From Pseudomonas syringae (lineage in GTDB: Bacteria > Pseudomonadota > Gammaproteobacteria > Pseudomonadales > Pseudomonadaceae): 64,000 nucleotides of DNA. The stretch's first letter is position 1. Each line of letters starts with the position of its first letter. Location of the stretch: assembly GCF_001698815.1 (NCBI RefSeq), contig NZ_LGSI01000058.1, positions 1-64,000 of the forward strand. Reading direction: 5' to 3'. Below the pieces are notes generated by a model, which searched no databases, was not told where the DNA came from, and saw nothing but the letters and a program-made list of their open reading frames with translations. The position numbers were made by a program, and so were the translations under genes. Positions 18,162 through 27,479 of the stretch are shown piece by piece.

Positions 18162-18260
18162 GCCAGGGTCCGGATTTTTCAGACGGAAACAACTGCACAC
18201 ATTTGCCTGGGCCGTATTCGGCACCTAGGCTTTGAATTACCACTCAGGGATGACTGGGAC

Positions 18261-20990
18261 ATGAACGAACAATCCACCGCCTTGCACCCACATACGCCGT
18301 TGCTCACGACTTTCGATCCACGCGGATTAACGGTGCGCTCCGTTGCCTGGTGTCGCACGCAGCCTGCTGATTCTGCCGAAGCACGGGTGACCCGCTCGGC
18401 CTTCAATGCTGCAGGACGTCTGGTCAGCAGTTGGGATCCCAGGTTGTGGGCCGATCAGGCGCGGGCCAATCTCAGCAACATTTATTCCCTGCGCGGTGAG
18501 GTGCTTTGCAGCGAGAGTGTCGATGCTGGCTGGCGACTTTCGTTGCCGGGCGAGGGCGGGGAATTGTCGTCGGGCTGGGATGGGCGAGGTACTGAGCGGC
18601 GGCTGGAATATGATGCGCGGCTCAGGCCGACCGCCATTTTCGAAAATGACCAGTGCCTGGAGCGGCTGCAGTACGGCGATGCCGACGCGGCCGCGCAAAA
18701 CCAGTGCGGCCAGTTGGTGCGTCATGACGACCCGGCGGGTACGCGCCGCACTATCGCGTTTGGCTTGACCGGCGCAGCGCTTGAGCAGACGCAGCACTTT
18801 CTTGCGCAGCTTGATGATCCCGACTGGCCTGAACTGGAGTCCGAACGCGATGCCCTGCTGGAACCGGGCGCTGGCGCGAGCACGCGCTGGGCATACACGC
18901 CGCTGGGCGAGGTCCTCAGGCAAACCGATGCGCTGGGCAATGTTCAGGCTTTTGCGCATACCGTCGCGGGTCAACTCAAAGCTGTTTCAGTGCAGCTCAA
19001 GGATCAGCCGGAGCAGGTGCTGGTCAGTGCCATCAGCTACGACGCTCAAGGTCGCGTGCAGTCTGAAACCGCCGGCAACGGCGTAATAACTACCGCCGTG
19101 TACCGCGCGGAAGATGGTCGCCTGATCGAGCTAAAGGCCTCTCGCAACAACGGCGACCATTTGCAGGATTTGCTTTACGACTACGATCCGGTGGGCAACG
19201 TCATCCGCATTGAAGACCGCGCCCAGTCGACACGATATTTTGCCAATCAGCGCATCGAGCCCGTGTCGAGTTATCAGTACGACACGCTCTATCAACTGAT
19301 CGAAGCCACCGGAAGGGAAGCGGCAACGGTCAATCACGGGCCGGTTTTTCCTGAGTTTCAGAGCCCGCCTGATCCGACGCAATTGGCCAATTACACGCAA
19401 ACCTACCGCTACGATGCAGGCGGCAATCTGCAGCAATTGACCCACGTTGGCGCGCAGGCTCATTCGCGGACGCTGGTCACGGCGCGCACCAGCAATCGCA
19501 GCCTGCCGGTTGTAAATGAGCAACCGCCGGATGAAGAAACCATCGCTGCCGCATTCGATGCCAACGGCAACCTGCTGCAACTGCAAGCCGGACAAGCCCT
19601 GAGCTGGGACTGGCGCAATCAGTTGCAGCAGGTGCGATCTGTGGTTCGCGAAACGGGTGACGACGACAGCGAACGCTACATCTATGACGCCAGCGGCCAA
19701 CGCCTGCGCAAGGTCGGCACCCGCCAGGCCAAAACCGTCAGCCACCACGATGAAGTCCGTTATCTGCCGGGTCTGGAAATCCGCACCAATACCGCCACGG
19801 GCGAAACCCTGCATGTGATCACCACCCAGGCTGGGCGTAGCAGCGTGCGAATGCTGCATTGGCAAGCAGGAAAGCCCGATGCCCTTGAAAACGACCAGAC
19901 CCGTTACACGCTCAATGACCATCTGGGATCCGGCACGCTGGAACTGGACAAAGACGCGCAAATCATCAGCCAGGAAAGTTACTACCCGTTCGGCGGCACG
20001 TCATGGTGGGCAGGCCGTAATGCCATCGAAGCCAGCTATAAAACCGTGCGCTATTCCGGCAAGGAGCGCGATGCAACCGGGTTGTATTACTACGGGCTGA
20101 GGTATTACGCGCCATGGTTGCAGCGCTGGATTAATTCGGATCCGGCTGGGGCTTTGGATGGGCTGAATGTGTATCGGATGGTCAGGAATTCACCTATGCG
20201 GTTTCATGACCAAGAGGGGGAGGTCTCACAAGAGTCAAATCATCCGCACGAAATTGAGGGTGCTTCGCTCGAACCAGGCTCGGAGAAAAGGCCGGATTTA
20301 AAAAATAATGAAGACGCGCTAACGGTGGGGTCTTTGCATCGCCGTGGTTCGGTTGAACCACCACAGATGTCCACGTTGGTAAATGCATGGCGTTTTCTAC
20401 CGAGAGTTACGACCAGACTCTGGCAAATCTGGAATCGTCCTGCTCACAATAAATTTGTCACTGTTAACTTTCCGGATTTCACAATCAGACAGTTTGAGTT
20501 GCATAACCCCTCCGCTCCGAAGGATCTCATAATCCATGGGCATGGTCGGCTCAGATCTCCCGTACATAAAATATACAGTTCGCCTCTAAAACTTAACTTT
20601 TATGCGCGAGCCAATACTCAGCTAGAGGCCTCGAGCAATGACCTGCACCGGTTTCAATCAAGAAAAGTGGAGGTTTTGGCTGCGGAGGTAATTGCCGCCG
20701 GTGCCGAGTCCAGAGACTACGACATTGCTCATTCGCCTGCATTCGATGATCCGGTGTCCGCTTTCCTGCACCATAGTCAGCTTTTGAATCCAAAGCCTGT
20801 CATCGCATCCTCCGGTGATTTCACTGGTGAGAATTATCATGATGTTTTGATCGTGAAGCGGGGCAAGACTATTTCGCTAAGCAAGATATTGAGGCACCTA
20901 CCTAGCTACAACCAGGTACATGGCTTTTTCTGCAGAACTCGTGGACAAGGTGGCCCGTCTCATGACCCCTTCCTGTCATCCAGGTCATAA
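18261..20990 (+). CDS. TccC-type Rhs toxin with hypervariable C-terminal tip
   Basis: A 909-residue Rhs/YD-repeat protein of the insecticidal toxin complex C class. The N-terminus (DPRGLTVRSVAW, SSWDPRLWADQA) is TccC-like. YD repeats build the shell to about residue 600 (YDPVGNVIRIED, YRYDAGGNLQQL). The core closes with YSGKERDATGLYYYGLRYYA and NSDPAGALDGLNVYRMVRNS at about residues 610-650. The remaining 258 residues form the payload tip. It is AT-richer than the core and includes LIIHGHGRL, a YHDVLIV strand and an SYNQVHGFFCR end, a pattern I associate with putative adhesin Stv domains. No TcA or TcB gene is nearby, so it is an orphan that may use components elsewhere. Confidence 0.88.
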   Translation: MNEQSTALHPHTPLLTTFDPRGLTVRSVAWCRTQPADSAEARVTRSAFNAAGRLVSSWDPRLWADQARANLSNIYSLRGEVLCSESVDAGWRLSLPGEGGELSSGWDGRGTERRLEYDARLRPTAIFENDQCLERLQYGDADAAAQNQCGQLVRHDDPAGTRRTIAFGLTGAALEQTQHFLAQLDDPDWPELESERDALLEPGAGASTRWAYTPLGEVLRQTDALGNVQAFAHTVAGQLKAVSVQLKDQPEQVLVSAISYDAQGRVQSETAGNGVITTAVYRAEDGRLIELKASRNNGDHLQDLLYDYDPVGNVIRIEDRAQSTRYFANQRIEPVSSYQYDTLYQLIEATGREAATVNHGPVFPEFQSPPDPTQLANYTQTYRYDAGGNLQQLTHVGAQAHSRTLVTARTSNRSLPVVNEQPPDEETIAAAFDANGNLLQLQAGQALSWDWRNQLQQVRSVVRETGDDDSERYIYDASGQRLRKVGTRQAKTVSHHDEVRYLPGLEIRTNTATGETLHVITTQAGRSSVRMLHWQAGKPDALENDQTRYTLNDHLGSGTLELDKDAQIISQESYYPFGGTSWWAGRNAIEASYKTVRYSGKERDATGLYYYGLRYYAPWLQRWINSDPAGALDGLNVYRMVRNSPMRFHDQEGEVSQESNHPHEIEGASLEPGSEKRPDLKNNEDALTVGSLHRRGSVEPPQMSTLVNAWRFLPRVTTRLWQIWNRPAHNKFVTVNFPDFTIRQFELHNPSAPKDLIIHGHGRLRSPVHKIYSSPLKLNFYARANTQLEASSNDLHRFQSRKVEVLAAEVIAAGAESRDYDIAHSPAFDDPVSAFLHHSQLLNPKPVIASSGDFTGENYHDVLIVKRGKTISLSKILRHLPSYNQVHGFFCRTRGQGGPSHDPFLSSRS

Positions 20991-20992
20991 CT

Positions 20993-21046
20993 AAAAAACC
21001 CCCAACAACCCTCTGCGGATGGGGATACGCAGAAAGTCGTTGGGGG
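20993..21046 (-). terminator. Rho-independent terminator of the alginate operon
   Basis: Read on the minus strand, two 19-base arms (right arm 21028-21046, left arm 20999-21017) pair fully if G-U pairs are allowed. The loop is 10 bases and a run of six T follows. It lies about 50 bases after the algA stop and faces the end of the convergent TccC gene. Confidence 0.9.
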
Positions 21047-21096
21047 CGACTGCTCGTTAAAGCTTCAGGCTTCGAACGTGAAGCCTGCCGCTCTTT

Positions 21097-22548
21097 TTAG
21101 CGTGCCAGGGTCTGGGTTTTTACGCCCGTGTCCAGGTTGTTGGAGCGGCCGTAGACGTCTTCGAAACGTTCGATGTCGTCTTCACCCAGGTAGCTGCCCG
21201 ATTGCACTTCGATGATTTCCAACGGGATCTTGCCTGGGTTTTTCAGGCGATGGACCGAGGCGATCGGGATGTAGGTGGACTGGTTTTCGGTGAGCAGGAA
21301 CACGTTCTCATCGCAGGTAACCTGAGCCGTGCCTGATACCACGATCCAGTGTTCAGCGCGGTGGTGGTGCATTTGCAGCGAGAGGCTGGCGCCCGGCTTG
21401 ACCGAGATGCGCTTGACCTGGAAGCGGCCGCCCATGTCGACCGAGTCGTAGGAACCCCACGGACGATAGACTTCAAGGTGGTTCTGGGTTTCGCTGCGGC
21501 CCTGCTCATTGAGCGTGTTGACCATCTGCTTGACGCCTTGAACCTTGTCCTTGTGGACAATCATCATCGCGTCTTTGGTTTCCACGACCACGATGTTGTC
21601 CAGGCCGATCACCGAGACCAGCTTGCCGTTGCCGTGGATCATGCAGTTGCGGCTGTCTTGCAGGACGACGTCGCCTTTGGTGACGTTGCCGTTGCTGTCT
21701 TTCTCATGCACTTCCCACAGTGATGCCCAGCAACCGACGTCATTCCAGCCAGCGGTCAGCGGCACGACGCAGGCGCGTTGGGTTTTTTCCATCACGGCGT
21801 AGTCGATGGAGTTGTCCGGGCAGCAGGCGAAGGTGGCTTCGTCGATGTCGATGCTGTCGCCGTCACGCTTGCTGCGCTCCAGAGTCAGCATGCAGGTGTC
21901 GTAGATGTCCGGATCGTGCTTTTTCAGCTCTTCCAGATAACGGCTGGCACGGAACAGGAACATGCCGCTGTTCCAGAAGTAGCCGCCGGCCTGAACGAAT
22001 TCCGCAGCGCGTTTTTCGTCTGGTTTTTCGACGAATTGCGATACGCGGCTCACGCCTTCCGGCAGCAGTGCATCGGCAGTGGATTTGATGTAGCCATAAC
22101 CGGTTTCCGGTTTGGTGGCTGGCACGCCGAACAAGACCATTTCACCGCGTTCTGCGGCGACGGTGGCCAAGGCCAGGGCGCGTTGCAGGGCTTTCTGATC
22201 GTCGATCACGTGGTCGGCGGGCAGAATGAGCATCAGCTCGTCATTGCCTTCGGCCAGGAGCAGCATCGCAGTGATGGCAACCGCTGGGGCCGTGTTGCGG
22301 CCGAACGGTTCCATGATTACGGTCTGGGTTTCCAGTTTCAGGGCCGCCAGTTGCTCGGTGACGATGAAACGGTGGTCCTTGTTGCAGACCACGATTGGGT
22401 CCTGCATGCCGTCGAACACCAGGCGTTCGAGGGTTTGCTGGAACAAAGTGTGTTCACCGGTCAATGCCAGGAACTGCTTAGGGAACTGTTTACGCGAAAG
22501 CGGCCAGAGTCGTGAACCGCTACCGCCTGACAAGATCACTGGAATCAT
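21097..22548 (-). CDS. algA: Mannose-6-P isomerase / mannose-1-P guanylyltransferase
   Basis: A 483-residue bifunctional cytoplasmic enzyme. It makes mannose-6-P from fructose-6-P and later GDP-mannose from mannose-1-P, feeding AlgD. The N-terminal nucleotidyltransferase (about 1-330) has ILSGGSGSRLWPLSRKQFPK. The C-terminal cupin isomerase domain (about 345-470) has QMHHHRAEHWIVVSGTAQVT and a metal-site HR. The ATG at 22548 opens MIPVILSGG; the upstream open stretch is non-homologous. It is the last gene of the alginate operon, ahead of a strong terminator. Confidence 0.97.
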   Translation of the reverse strand: MIPVILSGGSGSRLWPLSRKQFPKQFLALTGEHTLFQQTLERLVFDGMQDPIVVCNKDHRFIVTEQLAALKLETQTVIMEPFGRNTAPAVAITAMLLLAEGNDELMLILPADHVIDDQKALQRALALATVAAERGEMVLFGVPATKPETGYGYIKSTADALLPEGVSRVSQFVEKPDEKRAAEFVQAGGYFWNSGMFLFRASRYLEELKKHDPDIYDTCMLTLERSKRDGDSIDIDEATFACCPDNSIDYAVMEKTQRACVVPLTAGWNDVGCWASLWEVHEKDSNGNVTKGDVVLQDSRNCMIHGNGKLVSVIGLDNIVVVETKDAMMIVHKDKVQGVKQMVNTLNEQGRSETQNHLEVYRPWGSYDSVDMGGRFQVKRISVKPGASLSLQMHHHRAEHWIVVSGTAQVTCDENVFLLTENQSTYIPIASVHRLKNPGKIPLEIIEVQSGSYLGEDDIERFEDVYGRSNNLDTGVKTQTLAR

Positions 22549-22684
22549 TTTGTATCTCCAATAGCATTCGAAATAGGGCTGAACGTCGTTCTGTCTGTCG
22601 TTTCTGTCTTGTTCTTGTTCCGCGTCGGTCGGTCCGCTCACGCCGCTCTCAATGAAAGGGCTCGGACCGACTGACTAAATTCGC

Positions 22685-23392
22685 TTAGCGAGTGGCTACT
22701 GGAGGCTTGACCCAGACTGGCGACAGGCTGCTGCCGCTGCCAGTGATGTACAGCACGGCGGCTTCGCCACGCTCAAGGGCAATTGGCTTCAGGTCGCTGA
22801 CTTTCTTGTCGCCGTCATACAGCGCCAGGGTGACTTTCACTGGATTGATTTCACGCTCGCCGGTGCCTTTGGCGGCTACGGTCTTGACCACGTCGGTCTT
22901 GCCGTCGGCGGTTTTCAGGGTCAGCGCTTTGTCGCTGAGGTTCTGCACGCGCACCAGGGATTTCTGCTTGTTCTTGAACGGCGGCTCTTCAACCAGCTGT
23001 GGCTTGCCGCTGACGTTGTTGACCAGGGTGTAGTAGTGATCGCTGGCCAGTTTCACCGGAACCGTCTGGCTGCCGAGCTTGGCGCTGTAGTCACCCTGAG
23101 GCATGAAGCTGAACGCGGTGCTGCCCAGCGGAGCCACTTCGTTCATGTTGGTGTTGCCGACGGTGGCGCTGATTTCAGCGCTGCTGGCGTTATACACACG
23201 CACGAAGGTCGAGCCTTTCGGAGCGGTCGGGCCGTAAAGCGCGGCGTCGCCAGCGAAAGCCTGCAGGGACATGAAGCCCAGGCCAGCGGCCAGTGCGCAG
23301 GTTTTCAGGAAGCGGTTCTTGGTGGCGGTGTTTTTAGTTGCAGTGGTCATAGTGTTCTCAGCCAAAGTGTGTGGAGTGGTCTGTAAGGTCAT
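22685..23392 (-). CDS. algF: Alginate O-acetyltransferase component AlgF
   Basis: A periplasmic protein needed with AlgI and AlgJ for O-acetylation of mannuronate residues. Signal peptide: FLKTCALAAGLGFMSLQAFA. The mature part has DAALYGPTAPKGSTFVRVYN and ends PVWVKPPVATR. The start is ambiguous. The ATG at 23392 has a strong ribosome site (GAGAGGA, 8 bases) and gives 235 residues. The ATG at 23350 gives a more usual signal-peptide length (221 residues) but a weak site. It follows algJ by 13 bases. Confidence 0.95.
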   Translation of the reverse strand: MTLQTTPHTLAENTMTTATKNTATKNRFLKTCALAAGLGFMSLQAFAGDAALYGPTAPKGSTFVRVYNASSAEISATVGNTNMNEVAPLGSTAFSFMPQGDYSAKLGSQTVPVKLASDHYYTLVNNVSGKPQLVEEPPFKNKQKSLVRVQNLSDKALTLKTADGKTDVVKTVAAKGTGEREINPVKVTLALYDGDKKVSDLKPIALERGEAAVLYITGSGSSLSPVWVKPPVATR

Positions 23393-23405
23393 TTGATGGG
23401 TCCTC

Positions 23406-24581
23406 TCAGTTTTGCGCCCGGTTGGGCGACTCGGATGTTTTGGCGTTTATGGCCAGATTTTGTTTATCGTCACGAGGCTTTTTGAGTTCGGCGATCCACT
23501 TCGGATCAAACTCGCCAAGGTCGTTATGAGCAGGCAGATAACGTTCCGGGAATTCCCAGATCAGCACTTGCGGCGGGCTGTTCTTGAACGCATCGGTTTG
23601 CAGGTACTTGAGCATTGGCAGAACCGGGCCGTGCCCGTCTTCTGCGTAATTCACGACATCGCTGTGAAGTGCCTGTTTAAGTGCGCCGAGAAAGTTCCAG
23701 TTAGGGTTGGCGCTGTAACTTGTGCCGACCAATCCAACTGCAACATCGCTGTCGGCAAATAACGCGTCATCACCGGATACCTGGGGTTCGACAAGATCCG
23801 TGCTTCTTTGTTGCAATTGATCTGGCTGCGGAAGCAAATTACTGAACAACGGATCCAGTGGCAGGAAGTTGGTCAGGTCGCCTTTATAAGCCGAAGTTTC
23901 TTTGGCCTGAGTCGTGAACTTTGTCGGTTCACCGCTCAGCGGATTTTTTTGCGCAATGGCAGCGCCAAGTTGCTGGGCGACTACTTCGGCACCCATTGGC
24001 GTCCAGTGGGTGTCGGTGCGCAGGAATACCTGGCCGTTCTGCTTGGCGCTTTGCAGCGGGCTCAGCAGATCAGGCGCAAACACACCGGCCTGAGCCGCTT
24101 GGGCATGGAATTGCTGATACAGATCGGTGTGCAGCGAGGCCGGCTTGTTAGCGCCGATGTGCTCCGGATACAGACGGGTCTTGGCCGGAATGATCGCCAA
24201 TACCAGCTCGGTGCCCTGGGCTTTCAGCGCGTCACGTACGCCCTGGATGATTGCCAGGTTGTCCGCTTCGTTCTGCTCGCCGTTGACGACTGCATTGAAC
24301 TCTTCGTCGGTGTACAGCCATTGGTCCTTGCCCAGCTCAACGCCGGGACGACCTTCGTTGAACAGCTTGTAATCCAGTGCCGCCCAGAGGTTGGTGCCAA
24401 TGCGCTTGATCGGGAACTCTTCGTCGTAGTGAGTCTCCGCTGCTTTGGCCCAGCGACCATTGAGGATCGTGGTTTCCGCTGAGGTCGAGAAGCTGCTGAA
24501 ACTGCGCAGCGACCAGATCCCCAGTGCCAACAGGATCCCCATGAACAGGGCGATGTAGAGGATTCGTAATGAACGGGTCAT
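23406..24581 (-). CDS. algJ: Alginate O-acetyltransferase AlgJ
   Basis: A 391-residue SGNH-like acetyltransferase anchored to the inner membrane by an N-terminal helix (LRILYIALFMGILLALGIW). The catalytic Asp/His block is RTDTHWTPMGAE near residue 190 and the Ser block is GTSYSANPNWNF near 300. The fold is shared with AlgX (encoded two genes upstream in the operon), with matching motif order. It transfers acetyl groups delivered across the membrane by AlgI. The start is the ATG at 24581; an in-frame upstream stretch overlaps algI and is unlikely to be used. Confidence 0.96.
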   Translation of the reverse strand: MTRSLRILYIALFMGILLALGIWSLRSFSSFSTSAETTILNGRWAKAAETHYDEEFPIKRIGTNLWAALDYKLFNEGRPGVELGKDQWLYTDEEFNAVVNGEQNEADNLAIIQGVRDALKAQGTELVLAIIPAKTRLYPEHIGANKPASLHTDLYQQFHAQAAQAGVFAPDLLSPLQSAKQNGQVFLRTDTHWTPMGAEVVAQQLGAAIAQKNPLSGEPTKFTTQAKETSAYKGDLTNFLPLDPLFSNLLPQPDQLQQRSTDLVEPQVSGDDALFADSDVAVGLVGTSYSANPNWNFLGALKQALHSDVVNYAEDGHGPVLPMLKYLQTDAFKNSPPQVLIWEFPERYLPAHNDLGEFDPKWIAELKKPRDDKQNLAINAKTSESPNRAQN

Positions 24582-24591
24582 GTCAGGCTCC

Positions 24592-26169
24592 TCAGAACTG
24601 GAAGTAAAGGAACGGCGAGAAGCTTTGCGCCGAAAGTTTGAGAATCGATGCAACAAACAGCAGCAGGATCAAGGTGCGCATGGCGTAACGTGGCCAATCG
24701 GCAACCCAGTACGCGGGTTGCACCTGGGCTTCTACGCCCACGGTGTAGCCGGGCTGATGAATGCTGCCTGGGTTATCACCGGGAACAGCCTTGATGGTGC
24801 CGGCTACGGCGTTGGCCGGGCCGTCAGCCTGAACGCCCAGATCCGGCGTGGCTTTGCTGGCGGCTTTGTCGGCAGGGCGATTCTTGTAGAAGTCGCGCAG
24901 GCCGAAGAACGCCAGGGTCACGTAAGCCACGATCAGGGTTGCCACTTGCAGACCGGTGAGGCTGGCCTGATTGAGTTCCGACAGCTGCCAATCACCGAAG
25001 CTGAACATCGCGCCATACATGCGACCGGCGACGTGCAGGTTTTCCGAGCGGAAGATTACCCAGCCCATGACGACCAGCAGGAAAGTCAGTGCCCAGCGAA
25101 TCGGGTTGAAGCTGCGCGGGTTGGTGTTCAGTCCCAACGCTTTTTCAATCGCCAGCCACATGCCGTGCCAGGCGCCCCAGACGATGTAAGTGATGTTCGC
25201 GCCGTGCCACAGACCGCCAAGCAGCATGGTCAGGAACAGGTTGCGATAAGTGGTCAGCGTGCCGCCACGGTTGCCGCCCAAGGTGATGTACAGATAGTCA
25301 CGCAGCCAGGTGGAAAGGCTGATGTGCCAGCGACGCCAGAACTCGGTGATCGACTGACTGACGTACGGCTGCTTGAAGTTTTCCATGAAACGGAAACCCA
25401 TCATCAAGCCTAGGCCGATGGCCATGTCGCTGTAACCGGAGAAGTCGAAATACAGCTGCGCGGTGTAGGCCAGCGCTCCTAGCCAGGCATCGCCCGTGGT
25501 CGGGTTCTGCAAGGCGAAGCAATGGTCGGCAACCACCGCCAGGGTGTCGGCGATGAAGACCTTCTTGATGAAACCCTGCATGAACCGCGTGCAACCCTCG
25601 GAGAATTTATCCAAGGTGTGGGTGCGGTTGTTGAACTGATCGGCGAGGTCGCGAAACCGCAGGACCGGGCCGGCGATCAGGTGCGGGAAAATCGCCACGA
25701 ACGCTGCAAAGTCGATGAGGTTGCGGGTGGCCGGGGTATCACCGCGATACACGTCGATGATGTAGCTGATGGACTCGAAGATGTAGAACGAGATCCCGAT
25801 CGGCAACAGCACGTGGGTCAGGATGAACGGCTCAAGCCCGACCGAAGTCATCATGGCGTTGATGCTGTCCACACCGAAGTTGGCGTACTTGAAGTAGCCC
25901 AGGATGCACAGGTCGACGCCGACGCCGAGCAACAGCCAGCGTTGGGCTGGCTTGGTGCGAACACCTGCGGCGCCCACCTTGAGGCCGATCCAGTAGTTCC
26001 ACAACGTGACGGCGGCAAACAGCGCCAGGAAGTCCACTCGCCACCAGGCGTAGAAGACGTAACTGGCAACCAGCAGCAGCAGGTTGCGGTAGCGTTGCCC
26101 GCTCAAGTAGTACAAGCCGAGGAAGATCGGCAAGAACAGGAACAGGAACACGTTGGATGAAAAAACCAT
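24592..26169 (-). CDS. algI: MBOAT acyl-membrane transferase AlgI
   Basis: A 525-residue polytopic membrane protein that passes acetyl groups from the cytoplasm to the periplasm for alginate acetylation. It opens VFSSNVFLFLFLPIFLGLYY. The MBOAT core has FPHLIAGPVLRF near residue 170 and the catalytic-histidine block LLGGLWHGANITYIVWGAWH near 315-335. The C-terminal tail (about 430-485) is a polar Ala/Pro-rich insertion before the last helix. It lies 10 bases before algJ and 186 bases after algL, a gap that holds a REP doublet. Confidence 0.97.
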   Translation of the reverse strand: MVFSSNVFLFLFLPIFLGLYYLSGQRYRNLLLLVASYVFYAWWRVDFLALFAAVTLWNYWIGLKVGAAGVRTKPAQRWLLLGVGVDLCILGYFKYANFGVDSINAMMTSVGLEPFILTHVLLPIGISFYIFESISYIIDVYRGDTPATRNLIDFAAFVAIFPHLIAGPVLRFRDLADQFNNRTHTLDKFSEGCTRFMQGFIKKVFIADTLAVVADHCFALQNPTTGDAWLGALAYTAQLYFDFSGYSDMAIGLGLMMGFRFMENFKQPYVSQSITEFWRRWHISLSTWLRDYLYITLGGNRGGTLTTYRNLFLTMLLGGLWHGANITYIVWGAWHGMWLAIEKALGLNTNPRSFNPIRWALTFLLVVMGWVIFRSENLHVAGRMYGAMFSFGDWQLSELNQASLTGLQVATLIVAYVTLAFFGLRDFYKNRPADKAASKATPDLGVQADGPANAVAGTIKAVPGDNPGSIHQPGYTVGVEAQVQPAYWVADWPRYAMRTLILLLFVASILKLSAQSFSPFLYFQF

Positions 26170-26217
26170 CCTTATCTCTCCGTTTGTCCAACAGTCAAAG
26201 GCCGAAGCCCCCCCAAA

Positions 26218-26242
26218 CCCCCCACAGCAAAATGGGGGTTAA
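26218..26242. other. Hairpin in the algL-algI gap
   Basis: AACCCCC and GGGGGTT arms surround an 11-base spacer, next to a C7 run. It is a possible RNA hairpin in the operon transcript. No T-tract follows on the minus strand, so it is not an obvious terminator. Confidence 0.45.
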
Positions 26243-26252
26243 CGCAGTGCCC

Positions 26253-26342
26253 GTAGGAGCGGATTCATCCGCGAGGTCGGTATTGCAGATCATGGATATG
26301 GATCTGAATGCCCGTCCCCTCGCGGCTAAAGCCGCTCCTACG
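26253..26342. repeat. REP doublet inside the alginate operon (algL-algI)
   Basis: GTAGGAGCGGATTCATCCGC and the inverted GCGGCTAAAGCCGCTCCTAC form the pair. It is the same subtype as the element at 52638. It fills the only long gap in the distal half of the operon apart from algF-algA. Confidence 0.85.
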
Positions 26343-26355
26343 GTTGAGCTATGTA

Positions 26356-27471
26356 TCAGCTGCCTTTGTCACCCTTCTCATGGCTCGGGTCGAAGACCTT
26401 GGTCAGGTCGCCACCGAGGCGGAAGGTTTTGAACGGTTGCATCTTGTGTTTGTTTTCCAGCACTTCAGGCTTGCAGGTGTAGAGCGAGCAGTACGGTTCA
26501 AGCCAGGCAAACTTGCTGTCGATCTTCAGATCCGTCATGTCCTGCTTGTCGCCATTCTTCTGCTTGAAGGCTTCCGGATCCTTGACGCCGCTGAGTACGC
26601 GTTCGCCAAGACGCTGCAACGCGCCGTTGTTTTCCGGGCGCACATCGACGCCGTTCACCTGAGCGAAACTGGCGATCATGGCCAGCGGCGGCAGGGCGTA
26701 GTTGTGATACGACAAGGCACGCTGATTGCGCTTGAGTTCGTTAGGCAGGAAGCCGTCCTTGTCGACCTGATTGGCGCCGACCTTGAATTCCTTCACCGCC
26801 CAGTCGAACAAGTCCTTGCGGTTGGTGGCGACCGAAGTTGCCATCACCGACCAGGCAGCCCAGTACGAGTGGTTGTTGGTTTTTTCCAGCGGCAGGTTGT
26901 CCCAGTCGCTGACCACTTGATCGGCCAGCTTGCTGAACCAGGCTTCGATGACTTGCGCCTGTTGCTGATGCGCCGCCAGTGGATGCGAATCGGAGAACTT
27001 CAAACGCAGGTAAGCGGAAGACATGCTGCCCAGCGCCCATTTGCGCATCGACTTGCCGGTGTGGTTGAAGTCCTTGGACTCCAGCGCATCGGCCTTGGCC
27101 CAGGTGGTGAGCATGTTCAGCGCGCAATCGAGCTGTTCCGGACGGCCATCACGCATGTACTGCATCACGACTTTGCTGATGCCGCGTTCCAGGGTGGTGA
27201 TCGACTTGGTCGCCTCACGGAAAGCTTCTTCCGACTCCTCGTTGAGGGTCGAACGTGCCTTGTCGGAACCTTCGTATTTGCTGCGGAACACCAACTTGTC
27301 GGTGTACGGCTGCGGGATCGCGTCACAGGTGAAGTTGTTTTCGCCGGTTTTGAGTTTCTCGATCGGCGCGTAATACCCCTGCGGCGGCACGAGTGTCGTG
27401 GCCGCGCTCGCTGCCCCGGCAAACATCGCCAGAGACAGCAGGGTAGGGAGCATCAGTTTCGGAGTGTGCAT
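26356..27471 (-). CDS. algL: Alginate lyase AlgL
   Basis: A 371-residue periplasmic polysaccharide lyase (family PL5) that cleaves alginate by beta-elimination, clearing mislocalised polymer. Signal peptide: LMLPTLLSLAMFAGAASA. Conserved blocks are LVFRSKYEGSD, NHTGKSMRKWALGS near residue 140 and the catalytic NNHSYWAAWSVM near 200. The C-terminal KFAWLEPYCSLY block follows. I chose the ATG at 27471, which has GAGG seven bases upstream. The ATG at 27483 overlaps the algX stop and is also possible. Confidence 0.96.
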   Translation of the reverse strand: MHTPKLMLPTLLSLAMFAGAASAATTLVPPQGYYAPIEKLKTGENNFTCDAIPQPYTDKLVFRSKYEGSDKARSTLNEESEEAFREATKSITTLERGISKVVMQYMRDGRPEQLDCALNMLTTWAKADALESKDFNHTGKSMRKWALGSMSSAYLRLKFSDSHPLAAHQQQAQVIEAWFSKLADQVVSDWDNLPLEKTNNHSYWAAWSVMATSVATNRKDLFDWAVKEFKVGANQVDKDGFLPNELKRNQRALSYHNYALPPLAMIASFAQVNGVDVRPENNGALQRLGERVLSGVKDPEAFKQKNGDKQDMTDLKIDSKFAWLEPYCSLYTCKPEVLENKHKMQPFKTFRLGGDLTKVFDPSHEKGDKGS

Positions 27472-27479
27472 AAGTAGCC

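Noticed and set aside
18043..18243. 66-residue minus-strand frame beside the TccC gene
   Set aside because: No ribosome site and it spans the duplicated terminator-like sequence; better explained as non-coding remnant.
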